Positions 1 through 8,339 of a stretch of 48,365 nucleotides of DNA are shown one piece after another. A model generated the notes under the pieces. The model saw only the letters and a program-made list of their open reading frames with translations. It was not told the origin of the DNA and ran no database searches. This DNA is from Clostridiales bacterium (GTDB lineage Bacteria > Bacillota > Clostridia > Christensenellales > Aristaeellaceae): contig JALFVL010000023.1 of assembly GCA_022787165.1 (NCBI GenBank), positions 1 through 48,365 of the forward strand. The letters run 5' to 3'. Positions within the stretch are counted from its first letter, which is position 1. Every line of letters begins with the position of its first letter. The position numbers and the translations under genes are program-made.

Positions 1-86
1 TGCTCCGCCGCGGCAAGGTTCGCCGTGCGAAGCTGTACTATCTGCGTAATCTGTCCGGCAAGGCCGCCAAGATTCGCGAGAGGTAA
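1..86 (+). CDS. rplS: 50S ribosomal protein L19, C-terminal end (partial)
   Basis: Only the last 27 codons are present, in the frame starting at base 3, and they end with TAA at 84-86. The peptide has the basic L19 tail (LRRGKVRRAKLYYLRNLSGK followed by AAKIRER). L19 sits at the 30S-50S interface of the ribosome. The position directly upstream of rbgA is the usual Bacillota order. The start lies outside the window. The assignment rests on the tail plus the neighbourhood. Confidence 0.93.
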   Translation, partial: LRRGKVRRAKLYYLRNLSGKAAKIRER

Positions 87-96
87 TTGTGCGAAT

Positions 97-130
97 AACC
101 GCCGGAGGTTTCCGGCGGTTCTTTTTTCTT
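97..130 (+). terminator. rho-independent terminator after rplS
   Basis: A perfect 10-bp stem (97-106 with 111-120, AACCGCCGGA/TCCGGCGGTT) with a 4-nt loop is followed by a T-rich run (CTTTTTTCTT). It lies 11 nt after the rplS stop and separates the ribosomal operon from rbgA. Confidence 0.92.
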
Positions 131-170
131 TATCCTGTAAAACCCAAATGCCCCGTTATGGAGGTTCCTG

Positions 171-1055
171 ATGAACGACGAGACGATGCTGCGCGCTGAA
201 GAGAAAACGATCAACTGGTATCCCGGCCACATGGCGCGGGCAAAGCGCCTGCTTGCCGAGCAGCTCTCCCGCGTCGATGTGGTGATCGAGCTGTGCGACG
301 CGCGCATTCCGCGCGCCAGCCGCAACCCCGACCTCGCGGAGCTGGTCAAGGGCAAGCGACGCCTGCTCGTGCTGGGCAAGGCGGACCTGGCCGAGGAGGC
401 GCAGACGCGCGCCTGGCTCAAATACTATCGCGCGCAGGGGCTGGAGGCGATGAGCTTTGACAGCGTGCGCGGGCGCGCGAAGGACGTGCTTGCGCGCGTG
501 GAGCGGCTATCTGCCGATCTGGTCGAGCGCATGGCGGCGCGCGGCGTCAAAAAGACCGTGCGCGTGATGATCGTCGGCGTGCCCAATGTCGGCAAATCGA
601 CCTTCACCAACCGCCTGAACGGCGCGGCCACCGCCAAAACCGGCGACCGGCCGGGCGTCACCCGCAGCAACCAGTGGGTGCGCGTCACGCCGTATCTGGA
701 GCTGCTGGACACGCCGGGCCTGCTCTGGCCGAAGCTCGAAAATCAGGCCGACGCGCGCGCGCTCGCGTTTGTCGGCACGATCAACGACCAGATCATGGAT
801 CAGCAGATGCTCGCCATCCGCCTGCTCACCTGGCTGATGGAAAACAAGCGGGAGGATGCGGTGGGGCGCTTTCGCCTCAAGGAGCCGGACGCGGAGGGGC
901 TGGCGCTGCTGGAGGCCGTCTGCCGCGGGCGCGGCTGGCTGCTGCCGGGCGGCGTCTGCGATACGGACCGCGGCGCGGCGGTCGTGCTCGACGAATTCCG
1001 CGCGGGCAAGCTGGGCCGCGTGACGCTTCAGCGCGCGCCGGAGGTGCAGGCATGA
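171..1055 (+). CDS. rbgA: ribosome biogenesis GTPase RbgA (YlqF)
   Basis: A 294-residue circularly permuted GTPase of the YlqF/RbgA family, which helps late assembly of the 50S subunit. The N-terminal NWYPGHMARAK (15-25) is the family signature. The G motifs appear in permuted order: a G4-like LGKAD (68-72), then G1 GVPNVGKST (136-144), a PGVT G2-like segment (161-164) and G3 DTPG (180-183). The G4 Asn of the usual NKxD is Gly here, which is odd. A GGAGG at 160-164 with 6-nt spacing decides the ATG at 171. The gene overlaps rnhB by ATGA, so translation is probably coupled. Assignment is secure; the effect of the G4 change on guanine specificity is unknown. Confidence 0.95.
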   Translation: MNDETMLRAEEKTINWYPGHMARAKRLLAEQLSRVDVVIELCDARIPRASRNPDLAELVKGKRRLLVLGKADLAEEAQTRAWLKYYRAQGLEAMSFDSVRGRAKDVLARVERLSADLVERMAARGVKKTVRVMIVGVPNVGKSTFTNRLNGAATAKTGDRPGVTRSNQWVRVTPYLELLDTPGLLWPKLENQADARALAFVGTINDQIMDQQMLAIRLLTWLMENKREDAVGRFRLKEPDAEGLALLEAVCRGRGWLLPGGVCDTDRGAAVVLDEFRAGKLGRVTLQRAPEVQA

Positions 1056-1672
1056 GAAAGGACTGGAACGCGCGGCTTGAGGAGATCACGCAGACCGACC
1101 GGGCGCTCTGGGCGCAGGGCACGGTCTTCGCGGGCATCGATGAGGCCGGGCGCGGGCCGCTCTGCGGGCCCGTCGCGGCGGCCTGCGTCGTCATGCCGCC
1201 GGAGCCGCTGCTGCTCTACGTGGACGACAGCAAGAAGCTGACCGAGAAGCGGCGCGAGGCGCTCTACGACAAGATCCTCGAGACGGCGGTTTACGCGCGC
1301 GTGGCGCTGGCCTCGCCGGAGGAGATCGACCGCGTCAACATTCTGGAGGCGACCAGGCGGGCGATGGCCGAGGCCGCGAAGGACGCGCCCTGCGCCCTCT
1401 TCCTCGTGGACGCGGTCAGCCGGCTCGACGTGGCGGGCGAGGTGCGCGGCATCATCCATGGCGACGCGCTGTGCTACTCCATCGCGGCGGCGTCGATTCT
1501 GGCGAAGGTGACGAGGGACCGGCTCATGCGCGAGCTGGACGAGCAGTATCCGCAGTATGGCCTCGCGAAGAACAAGGGCTACGGCACGGCGGAGCACATC
1601 GCGGCGCTCAAACAATATGGCCCCTGCCCGGCGCACCGGCGCACGTTCATCGGCCATTTCGTGGCCGTTTGA
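1052..1672 (+). CDS. rnhB: ribonuclease HII
   Basis: A 206-residue RNase HII, which nicks RNA-DNA hybrids and helps remove misincorporated ribonucleotides. The active-site motif GIDEAGRGPLCGPV lies near residue 30, followed by VDDSKKLTEKRRE, a SIAAASILAKVTRD block and NKGYGTAEH. These place the family's catalytic DEDD acids. The ATG at 1052 overlaps the rbgA stop (ATGA), and GGAG at about 1040 provides a plausible ribosome site. A longer open frame runs upstream inside rbgA, but only the part from 1052 resembles the family and has the usual length. Confidence 0.96.
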   Translation: MRKDWNARLEEITQTDRALWAQGTVFAGIDEAGRGPLCGPVAAACVVMPPEPLLLYVDDSKKLTEKRREALYDKILETAVYARVALASPEEIDRVNILEATRRAMAEAAKDAPCALFLVDAVSRLDVAGEVRGIIHGDALCYSIAAASILAKVTRDRLMRELDEQYPQYGLAKNKGYGTAEHIAALKQYGPCPAHRRTFIGHFVAV

Positions 1673-1683
1673 CGGGGGCGGGC

Positions 1684-2055
1684 ATGGACAGGGACGCGGG
1701 CGCTTCCCGCAGAAGCGGCGCGCTGGGCGAGGTGCGCGCCGAGCAGCTGCTGCGGGACAAGGGATACGACATCCTCGCGCACAACTACGTCGCGCCCGGC
1801 GCGGAGATCGACCTCATCGCGCAGGATGGCGCGGTGATCGTCTTCGTCGAGGTCAAGACGCGCACGAAAAGCGGCGCGTCGGGGCGCGAGTCGGTCACGC
1901 GGGAGAAGCAGCGGCGCATCTGCCGCGGCGCGATCCACTATATGATGAAGCACGGCCTGATGGGCAGGCAAGCCCGGTTTGACGTGATCGAGATTCAGGG
2001 AACGCGCGTCACGCATATCGTGAACGCTTTCCCTTATCAGGGCCCGATGGTGTGA
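1684..2055 (+). CDS. YraN family (UPF0102) endonuclease-like protein
   Basis: A 123-residue UPF0102/YraN protein with a small restriction-endonuclease-like fold. Visible motifs are GALGEVRAEQLLRDKGYDIL near the N-terminus, then GAEIDLIAQDG and FVEVKTRTKS, which form the E...D...ExK-type nuclease core. It begins 11 nt after rnhB behind a G-rich Shine-Dalgarno (GGGGGCGGG), and rnhB-yraN is a conserved pair. An upstream in-frame extension lies inside rnhB and is not family-like. The exact cellular role of the family is not settled. Confidence 0.93.
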   Translation: MDRDAGASRRSGALGEVRAEQLLRDKGYDILAHNYVAPGAEIDLIAQDGAVIVFVEVKTRTKSGASGRESVTREKQRRICRGAIHYMMKHGLMGRQARFDVIEIQGTRVTHIVNAFPYQGPMV

Positions 2056-2082
2056 CACGGGCGAAGATTCGGAGGCTGATTC

Positions 2083-5000
2083 ATGAAAAACGGGAAGCAA
2101 GGGCGCGCGATCCCCGCGCTGCTGCTGCTGCTGGCGGCTGTGCTGGCCGTGCTGGCATTTTTGGCGATGGGCGGGCGAGAGGATGAGCCGGTCGCGCAGG
2201 GCAACCTGCTCACAAACGGCGACTTTTCCGCCGTGACCGGGGATATGCCCGACGGCTGGGAAAAGGGCATGTGGGTGACGAGCGCCGGCGCGTCGTATCT
2301 GGAGGCCGTGACGCTTGAGGACGGGACGCGCGCCGTGCTCATCGAGAACGCGGCGGCAAACGACGCGCGCTTTGAGCAGACCGTCGCCGTGCGCCCCAAC
2401 GCGACCTACAGGCTGACCGCGCGCGTGCGCGCGGAGGGCATCGACCCGGCGAAGACCGGCGCGAACGTCTCATTCCTGAACATCTACGGCACGAGCGAGA
2501 GCGTCTACGACACGGACGGGGCATGGACGACGGTCACGCTCTACGCGCAGACGGGCAAGGATCAGCGCGAGGCGACCGTCTGCCTGCGCCTGGGCGGCTA
2601 CGGCGCGGAGAACACGGGCCGCGCCTGGTTTGCGGACGCCTGCCTGGAGCAGGTGGAGACCGTTCCCGTTGGAGAAACCGTGCTGGACATCGCGACGCCC
2701 GCGCCGCAAAAGGAGCAGAAGGCGCAGAGCGGCTCCGCCTCGCCGATCCCCGCGCAGGCGGGTATCGCGGCGCTCTACCTGCTTGCGGCGCTGCTCATCG
2801 CGCGCTGGGTGATCGCGGATGGTCGAAGGATGCGCCGGGTCTATCCGGCGTTGGCCGCGCTGATCGCCGCGGCGGCCGTGCTGCGGCTCGTGCTGGCAGC
2901 GGTCGTGCCGGGGTATGACGTCGACATGGGCTGCTACGGCGCGTGGGCGGGGAAGATGGCCGCCTCCGGCCCGGCGAGCTTCTATGAAGAGGGCTATTTC
3001 TGCGACTACCCGCCGGCCTATCTGCTCGTGCTGGGCGCGCAGGGGCTGCTTGCCCGGCTGCTGGGTATTTCGCTTGGCAGCATGGAGGGGCAGTTCCTGC
3101 TCAAGACGGCGCCCATCGCCTGCGACATTGCGCTTGCGCTTTTGGTGTTCGCGGCGTCCAAAGGGAAGCTCGGCGGGCGCGCCGCGCTGGGCGTCGCCGC
3201 GCTGATCGCGCTGAACCCGGCGTTCGTGCTGACCGGCGCCTGCTGGGGGCAGATCGACGCCGTGCTCGCGCTGCTGCTGGTGCTGATGCTGCTTGCGGCG
3301 AAGGAGGGCAGATGGACGGCGGCCATCGCGCTGTTTGCGCTGGCCGTGCTGACCAAGCCGCAGGCGGGCCTGCTCGTGCCGCTGGGCATCGCGGCGCTTG
3401 CGCGCGACGTCATCGGCCGGGGCATGGAGGCGCAGGAGAAAAGCAGGACGCGCCGCAGCGCGTTGCTGGGCCTGCTGGCGGGCGCGGGCGTGACGCTGGC
3501 CATCGCGCTGCCGTTCTCCGCCAATCAGGCCTCGCCGCTGTGGCTTGTTGACAAATACGTTGAGACGCTGAGCAGCTACGACTACGCGACGCTCTCGACC
3601 GGCAACCTCATGTACCTGCTGGGCGGCAACTGGGCGGAGAACGCGGAGACCGTGCTCGGCCCCATCACCTACGGGCAACTGGGCATCGCGCTGATGATGC
3701 TCGCCTTTGCGGCCGGCATCGCGGTCTACCTGCGCGGCCAGGGACGCAGCCGGCTGATGCTCGCCAGCGCGCTGACCTTGCAGCTCGTCTTCGCGCTGGG
3801 CACGAAGATGCACGAGCGATACATTCTGCCCGCGCTGGCGTTGCTGCTGCTTGCCCATGTCGAGACGGGGGACGCGCGGCTGCTGCTCTCCGCCGCGCTC
3901 TCGAGCGCGGCCTCGGCGGTCAACATCGGCGTCGTGCTCGCGCTCAAATACCTGATCGCGCCCAACGAATGGCTGGGCATGCTGCTGGGCGCTGTGCAGC
4001 TCCTTGCGGCGGGGCTGACGGCCTTTACGGCCGCCTCGCTCTCGCTGGGGCATGCCCCCGTGCCGCTGCCCGCGCCGCGCGCGCGGGAGACGGCGGCGCA
4101 GGCGGATGGCGAACCCAGCTTCGCGGCAGACCGGCGGATGCGCGAGGAGCTGCTGCGTCAACGGGATTACCGGCTGCACCTGACGCGCAGGGACGCGGCG
4201 ATTCTGCTCGCCATCACGGCGGCGTATGCGGCGGTCGGCTTCTGGCATCTGGGCGCGACGAGTGCGCCGCAGACCGGCTATGTCTCCACGGCGGCGGGAG
4301 AGAGCGCCGTCTTCGACCTCGGGCAGACGCGGGAGGACTTCCACATCTACTATTACGGCGGCATCTCGGACACGCAGTTCTCCTTCGCGGTATCGCAGGA
4401 TGGCGTGACCTACGGGCCGGAGACGGACGCCTTCTTTGACCGGGGCGAGTGCTTCAAATGGCTCGCGCTGCGCACGCCGCAGACCGACGAGAGCGGCGTC
4501 GTCACGGGGGCGAGCGGCGGCATGCTCTCCTTCACGGGGCGCTATCTGCGCGTGACGTTCAAGGGCGCGGGCTCCGCGCTCTGGGAGATCGCCGCGGTTG
4601 ACGGGGAGGGGAACGCCCTGCCCATGACGCTTACGAGCGCGCAGGGCGCGCTCGAGGGGCGCGGCGACGACGCGGAAAAGCTCATCGACGAGCGGGACAC
4701 CGTGCCGGAGGTTCCCTCCTACTACAACAGCATGTACTTTGACGAGATCTACCACGCGCGCACGGGCTACGAGCACGCGCACGGCCTGGCGACCTACGAG
4801 ACGACGCACCCGCCGCTTGGCAAGGTGTTCATGAGCTGGTGCATCCGCCTGATGGGCATGACGCCGTTCGCGTGGCGGTTTGCGGGCGCGCTGTGCGGCG
4901 TGCTGATGATTCCGGCGATCTATCTGCTGGCGATGCAGCTGTTTCACAGGACGCGCTGGGCGGCGCTATGCGCCCTGCTGCTCGCGCTTGACTGCATGCA

Positions 5001-6030
5001 CTTCACGCAGACGCGCATCGCGACGATCGACTCCTTCCCGGTGCTGTTCATGATGCTGATGTTCATGCTGATGGCGCGCTGGATGCAGATGAGCTTTTAC
5101 CATCAGCGGCTGCGGGATACGCTCGTGCCGCTGGCGCTCTCGGGCGCCTGCATGGGGCTGGCGATCGCGAGCAAATGGATCGGCTGCTACGGCGCGGTGG
5201 GGCTGGCGATTCTCTTCTTTGCGCGGTTTTATTCGCTCTGGCGTCAGAGCGTCTATGCCGGGGCGCACAGGGACGAGCATCCGGCGTTCGCGCGCGCGGC
5301 GAATCTCTTCGCGCGAAACGGCGCGCTGACGATCGCGGCCTGCTGCGTGTTCTTTGTGGCCGTGCCGGTGGTCATCTACGTGCTCAGCTACATCCCGTAT
5401 CTGCGCTATTACGGCGAGATCAAGTGGAACCTGCGGACGTTTGAGCGGATATGGAGCGCGCAGGTGACGATGTTTGAATACCACAAGAACCTCGTCGCGG
5501 AGCATTACTTCGCCTCGCCCTGGTACGAATGGCCGCTGATTGTGAAGCCGATGTGGTATTACAGCGCGGACTTCAAGGGCGCGGGCATGGCCTCCTCGAT
5601 CATGGCGTTTGGCAACCCGGCCGTCTGGTGGACGGGGCTGGCGGCCATCCTCTTCGTGCTTTTTTACAGCGTCTGGCGCAACGCGCTGCCGGCGCTGCGG
5701 GCGATTCCCGGGCGGGAGGACGAATACGACCGCGCGATGCCGGTCATCGCAGTGGCGTTCCTCTCGGGCTATGTGCCGTGGATGCTCGTCTCGCGGCTCA
5801 CGTTTATCTATCACTACTTCGCCAGCGTGCCCTGGATCATCGCGGCGACGGCGCAGGCGCTTCGCTATCTGGAGCGGCGCCGTCCGCGCATGGCGCATGT
5901 GCTGGCCGTGCTGCTGGTGATCCTTGCCGCCGTGCTGTTTGTCGGCTTTTATCCGCTGGCCTCCGGGCTGGAGGTGCCGCGCGCGTGGTGCGACGCGATG
6001 AGCTGGTTTAAAAACTGGATGTGGTACTGA
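2083..6030 (+). CDS. giant dual GT-C membrane glycosyltransferase (COG5542-like module + PMT/GT39 module) with carbohydrate-binding-like domains
   Basis: A 1315-residue membrane protein. In order: an N-terminal membrane anchor (about 10-29); an extracytoplasmic CBM4/9-like beta domain (about 38-200, starting NLLTNGDFS); a first polytopic GT-C module (about 225-660) with YDVDMGCYGAW (acidic residues near 279-281) and CDYPPAY in its first outer loop; another membrane segment (about 705-726); a discoidin-like beta domain (about 733-845); and a PMT/GT39 module (about 880-1315) with YFDEIYHAR (D887/E888), THPPLGK and the PMT C-terminal FASPWYEWPL and IYHYFASVPW blocks. PMT-like enzymes use polyprenyl-phosphate sugars outside the membrane. 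Starts 27 nt after yraN. Substrate and acceptor are unknown; the joining of two GT-C modules is seen directly in one uninterrupted frame. Confidence 0.88.
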   Translation: MKNGKQGRAIPALLLLLAAVLAVLAFLAMGGREDEPVAQGNLLTNGDFSAVTGDMPDGWEKGMWVTSAGASYLEAVTLEDGTRAVLIENAAANDARFEQTVAVRPNATYRLTARVRAEGIDPAKTGANVSFLNIYGTSESVYDTDGAWTTVTLYAQTGKDQREATVCLRLGGYGAENTGRAWFADACLEQVETVPVGETVLDIATPAPQKEQKAQSGSASPIPAQAGIAALYLLAALLIARWVIADGRRMRRVYPALAALIAAAAVLRLVLAAVVPGYDVDMGCYGAWAGKMAASGPASFYEEGYFCDYPPAYLLVLGAQGLLARLLGISLGSMEGQFLLKTAPIACDIALALLVFAASKGKLGGRAALGVAALIALNPAFVLTGACWGQIDAVLALLLVLMLLAAKEGRWTAAIALFALAVLTKPQAGLLVPLGIAALARDVIGRGMEAQEKSRTRRSALLGLLAGAGVTLAIALPFSANQASPLWLVDKYVETLSSYDYATLSTGNLMYLLGGNWAENAETVLGPITYGQLGIALMMLAFAAGIAVYLRGQGRSRLMLASALTLQLVFALGTKMHERYILPALALLLLAHVETGDARLLLSAALSSAASAVNIGVVLALKYLIAPNEWLGMLLGAVQLLAAGLTAFTAASLSLGHAPVPLPAPRARETAAQADGEPSFAADRRMREELLRQRDYRLHLTRRDAAILLAITAAYAAVGFWHLGATSAPQTGYVSTAAGESAVFDLGQTREDFHIYYYGGISDTQFSFAVSQDGVTYGPETDAFFDRGECFKWLALRTPQTDESGVVTGASGGMLSFTGRYLRVTFKGAGSALWEIAAVDGEGNALPMTLTSAQGALEGRGDDAEKLIDERDTVPEVPSYYNSMYFDEIYHARTGYEHAHGLATYETTHPPLGKVFMSWCIRLMGMTPFAWRFAGALCGVLMIPAIYLLAMQLFHRTRWAALCALLLALDCMHFTQTRIATIDSFPVLFMMLMFMLMARWMQMSFYHQRLRDTLVPLALSGACMGLAIASKWIGCYGAVGLAILFFARFYSLWRQSVYAGAHRDEHPAFARAANLFARNGALTIAACCVFFVAVPVVIYVLSYIPYLRYYGEIKWNLRTFERIWSAQVTMFEYHKNLVAEHYFASPWYEWPLIVKPMWYYSADFKGAGMASSIMAFGNPAVWWTGLAAILFVLFYSVWRNALPALRAIPGREDEYDRAMPVIAVAFLSGYVPWMLVSRLTFIYHYFASVPWIIAATAQALRYLERRRPRMAHVLAVLLVILAAVLFVGFYPLASGLEVPRAWCDAMSWFKNWMWY

Positions 6031-6038
6031 GGGTCAGG

Positions 6039-6068
6039 AGCCGTCCCGCTGGGGGCGGCTTCTTTTTT
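6039..6068 (+). terminator. terminator after the dual GT-C gene
   Basis: A GC-rich stem (AGCCGTCCC at 6039-6047 pairing with GGGGCGGCT at 6052-6060, one G-T pair) is followed by TCTTTTTT. It starts 9 nt after the stop at 6030 and separates this gene from the polysaccharide operon. Confidence 0.85.
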
Positions 6069-6096
6069 GCGGCCGCCCCCGGCCGCCGTTTGGCGC

Positions 6097-6125
6097 TTTT
6101 CTTTATACGGGGGTTGTGGTATAAT
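6097..6125 (+). promoter_or_regulatory. extended -10 promoter of the polysaccharide operon
   Basis: TATAAT at 6120-6125 is preceded by TG at 6117-6118, which gives a perfect extended -10 (TGnTATAAT). The -35 position (6097-6102, TTTTCT) is poor, as expected for extended -10 promoters. The first gene starts 45 nt downstream. Confidence 0.8.
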
Positions 6126-6169
6126 AAACTGATTCTTTCCGATTATTCCGATAAAGTGGGGAACAGAGC

Positions 6170-7216
6170 ATGCAGCTGCCTTTCATTTCGGTCATTCTGC
6201 CCGTGCGCAACGAGGAAAAATACATTGAGGCGTGTGTGGCGTCCATCTTCGCGCAGGACTACCCGGCGGAGCAGATGGAGGTTCTGTTTGTGGACGGCCG
6301 CTCGGAGGATCGCACGGTGGCGCTGCTGCACGAGATGCAGAAGGCGCACCCGCAGATCGTCGTGCTCGACAACCCGAACCGAACGGTGCCCTATGCGATG
6401 AACATCGGCATCCGCGAGAGCCGGGGCGAGGTCATCGTCCGGCTGGACGCGCACGCGGAATACCCGGAGGACTACGTCCGATTGTCGGTGGAGACGCTGC
6501 TTTCGCGGGACTGCGACAACGCCGGCGGCGTATTTGAGACGCGCGGGCGCGGCTTCATGGGCGAGGCCATCGCCGAGATGCTGCGCACGCCGCTGGGCGT
6601 GGGCAACGCGACCTACCGCCTGACCACGGAAGACGGCTACGTCGACACCGTGCCCTTCGGCTGCTTCAGGCGCGCGCTGTTTGACCGCATCGGCGGCTTT
6701 GACGAGCGCATGACGCGCAACCAGGACAACGAGCTCAACTTCCGCATCCGCAAAAGCGGCGGGAAGATCTACCTCAACCACAACATCCGCGTGCTCTATT
6801 ACTGCCGGGATACGATGCGCGGCATCATGAAGATGGGCTACATGAACGGCAAGTGGAACGTGATCACGATGACGCTGGTGCCCGGCTCGATGGGCGTGCG
6901 GCATTTTGTGCCGCTGGCGTTCGTGCTTTCGACGATTCTGCTCGTGCTGCTGACGCTGCTCACGCGCAGCATGCTCTTTGGCGGGCTGCTGGCGCTCGAA
7001 TGGGGCGCGTATCTGCTGCTCGACTTCTTCTATGCCTATACCATCGCCAGGGAAAGGGGCTGGCGGTTTTTCCCGGTGGAGGTCATCCTCTATCCGGCAT
7101 TCCACTTTGCCTACGGCTTCGGCTCGCTGCGCGGCATCACGGCGCTGCCCGCCTTCCTGCGCGAGGATCGCTCGCGCGACACGACGGGAGGGATCAAGAA
7201 GGAGCAGAGGACATGA
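6170..7216 (+). CDS. family 2 glycosyltransferase (ExoA-like)
   Basis: A 348-residue GT2 enzyme that most likely adds a sugar to a lipid-linked polysaccharide intermediate at the inner membrane face. The GT-A fold starts at once (ISVILPVRNEEKYIEACV), with FVDGRSEDRT for nucleotide binding, a DAH metal-binding motif near residue 93 in place of DxD, and a C-terminal catalytic region with FDERMTRNQDNELNFR. About three membrane segments follow (244-320). This layout matches ExoA-like succinoglycan-type transferases. First gene of the operon; it overlaps the next by ATGA. Donor sugar and linkage cannot be read from the sequence. Confidence 0.9.
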   Translation: MQLPFISVILPVRNEEKYIEACVASIFAQDYPAEQMEVLFVDGRSEDRTVALLHEMQKAHPQIVVLDNPNRTVPYAMNIGIRESRGEVIVRLDAHAEYPEDYVRLSVETLLSRDCDNAGGVFETRGRGFMGEAIAEMLRTPLGVGNATYRLTTEDGYVDTVPFGCFRRALFDRIGGFDERMTRNQDNELNFRIRKSGGKIYLNHNIRVLYYCRDTMRGIMKMGYMNGKWNVITMTLVPGSMGVRHFVPLAFVLSTILLVLLTLLTRSMLFGGLLALEWGAYLLLDFFYAYTIARERGWRFFPVEVILYPAFHFAYGFGSLRGITALPAFLREDRSRDTTGGIKKEQRT

Positions 7217-8313
7217 AGATCCTGCACATCTGCTGCAACCTGGCGGGCTCGACGGTCTTCCCGCAGCTCTTTGAGGCGCTCAAGCGTGAGGGCATAGAGC
7301 AGACGGTCTTCGTGCCGGAAAAGAGCGCCGCGAACCTTGGCAAAAACCAGCCCGCGGGCGTTGAGACGCACGCCGCGCTGACGGTTCATCAAAGCGACGC
7401 GCTGCTGTTTTTCCGCAAGGCGCAGCGAAGCGTTCCCGAAATCGAGAGGAGCATCGACCTGAGCGGCGTGACGCTCATCCACGCACACACGCTCTTTACG
7501 GACGGCTCCATCGCCAGGCGGCTGAGCGCGCGAACGGGCATCCCCTACATCGTGACGCTGCGATACAGCGACATCGAGGTCATCTACAGATACGAGCCGC
7601 ATCTGCGCCCGCTGGCGCGCGCCATCCTGCGCGGGGCGAGACACGTCGTCTTTCTGAGCGGGGCGGGGCGGGAGAAGGTGCTCGCCGGCTGGCTTGGCGG
7701 CAGGGACAGGGCGGCGATCGAAGGGAAGACGGCGGTCATTCCCAACGGCATCGACCCCGCCTGGCTGACGGGCAGCGCGCGCGGGCCGCTTGGTGAGACG
7801 GTGCGCGTCGGCTTTGCGGGTCTTTACAACCGCAGAAAGCGGCCGCTCGACGCGATTGCCGCCGTACACGAGGCGGCGGACAGGAGCGGCAGGCCGCATG
7901 TCTTCAGGGGCTGCGGCAGCGGCCCGCTCGAGGAGGCGCTCAAGGCGCAGCTGCGCGAGGGCGATTGCCTCTGCGGGCGCATCGAGGGGCGCGAGGCGAT
8001 GAAGCGCTTCTATGCGGACTGCGATCTGCTGCTCGTTCCCTCCAGCGCGGAGACGTTTGGCATGGTGTATCTGGAGGCGATGAGCCAGGGCGTGCCGGTG
8101 CTCTATACGCGCGGACAGGGCTTTGACGGGCAGTTTGAAGAGGGCGAGGCCGGCTTTTCCGTCGCCTGCGGCGACGTGGGCGAGCAGGCCGCGCGATTGA
8201 TCGACGCCGCGCAGGACTACGAGGCGCGCTCGGCGCGCTGCGTCGCGCTGGCGGCGCAATACGCATGGCCGCGCGTGGCGGCGCAATGGAAGGCGCTGTA
8301 TCAGGGGATTTGA
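7213..8313 (+). CDS. family 4 glycosyltransferase
   Basis: A 366-residue GT-B fold enzyme. The N-terminal Rossmann half starts MKILHICCNLAGST and the C-terminal half has IPNGIDPAWL, VGFAGLYNRRKRP and the family-4 ExxxxxxxE motif in SAETFGMVYLEAMSQGVPV, which binds the nucleotide sugar. The ATG at 7213 overlaps the previous stop (ATGA) and is preceded by GGAGCAGAGG. Upstream extensions of the frame lie inside the preceding GT2. Probably cytoplasmic and peripheral to the membrane, acting on the growing repeat unit. Sugar specificity unknown. Confidence 0.9.
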   Translation: MKILHICCNLAGSTVFPQLFEALKREGIEQTVFVPEKSAANLGKNQPAGVETHAALTVHQSDALLFFRKAQRSVPEIERSIDLSGVTLIHAHTLFTDGSIARRLSARTGIPYIVTLRYSDIEVIYRYEPHLRPLARAILRGARHVVFLSGAGREKVLAGWLGGRDRAAIEGKTAVIPNGIDPAWLTGSARGPLGETVRVGFAGLYNRRKRPLDAIAAVHEAADRSGRPHVFRGCGSGPLEEALKAQLREGDCLCGRIEGREAMKRFYADCDLLLVPSSAETFGMVYLEAMSQGVPVLYTRGQGFDGQFEEGEAGFSVACGDVGEQAARLIDAAQDYEARSARCVALAAQYAWPRVAAQWKALYQGI

Positions 8314-8339
8314 GAAACCGACAGAAAGGGGGCTTTCCC

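Noticed and set aside
2470..4947. An 825-codon minus-strand frame inside the dual GT-C gene
   Set aside because: Strongly Arg/Gln-biased sequence without domains; the opposite strand encodes clear membrane segments.
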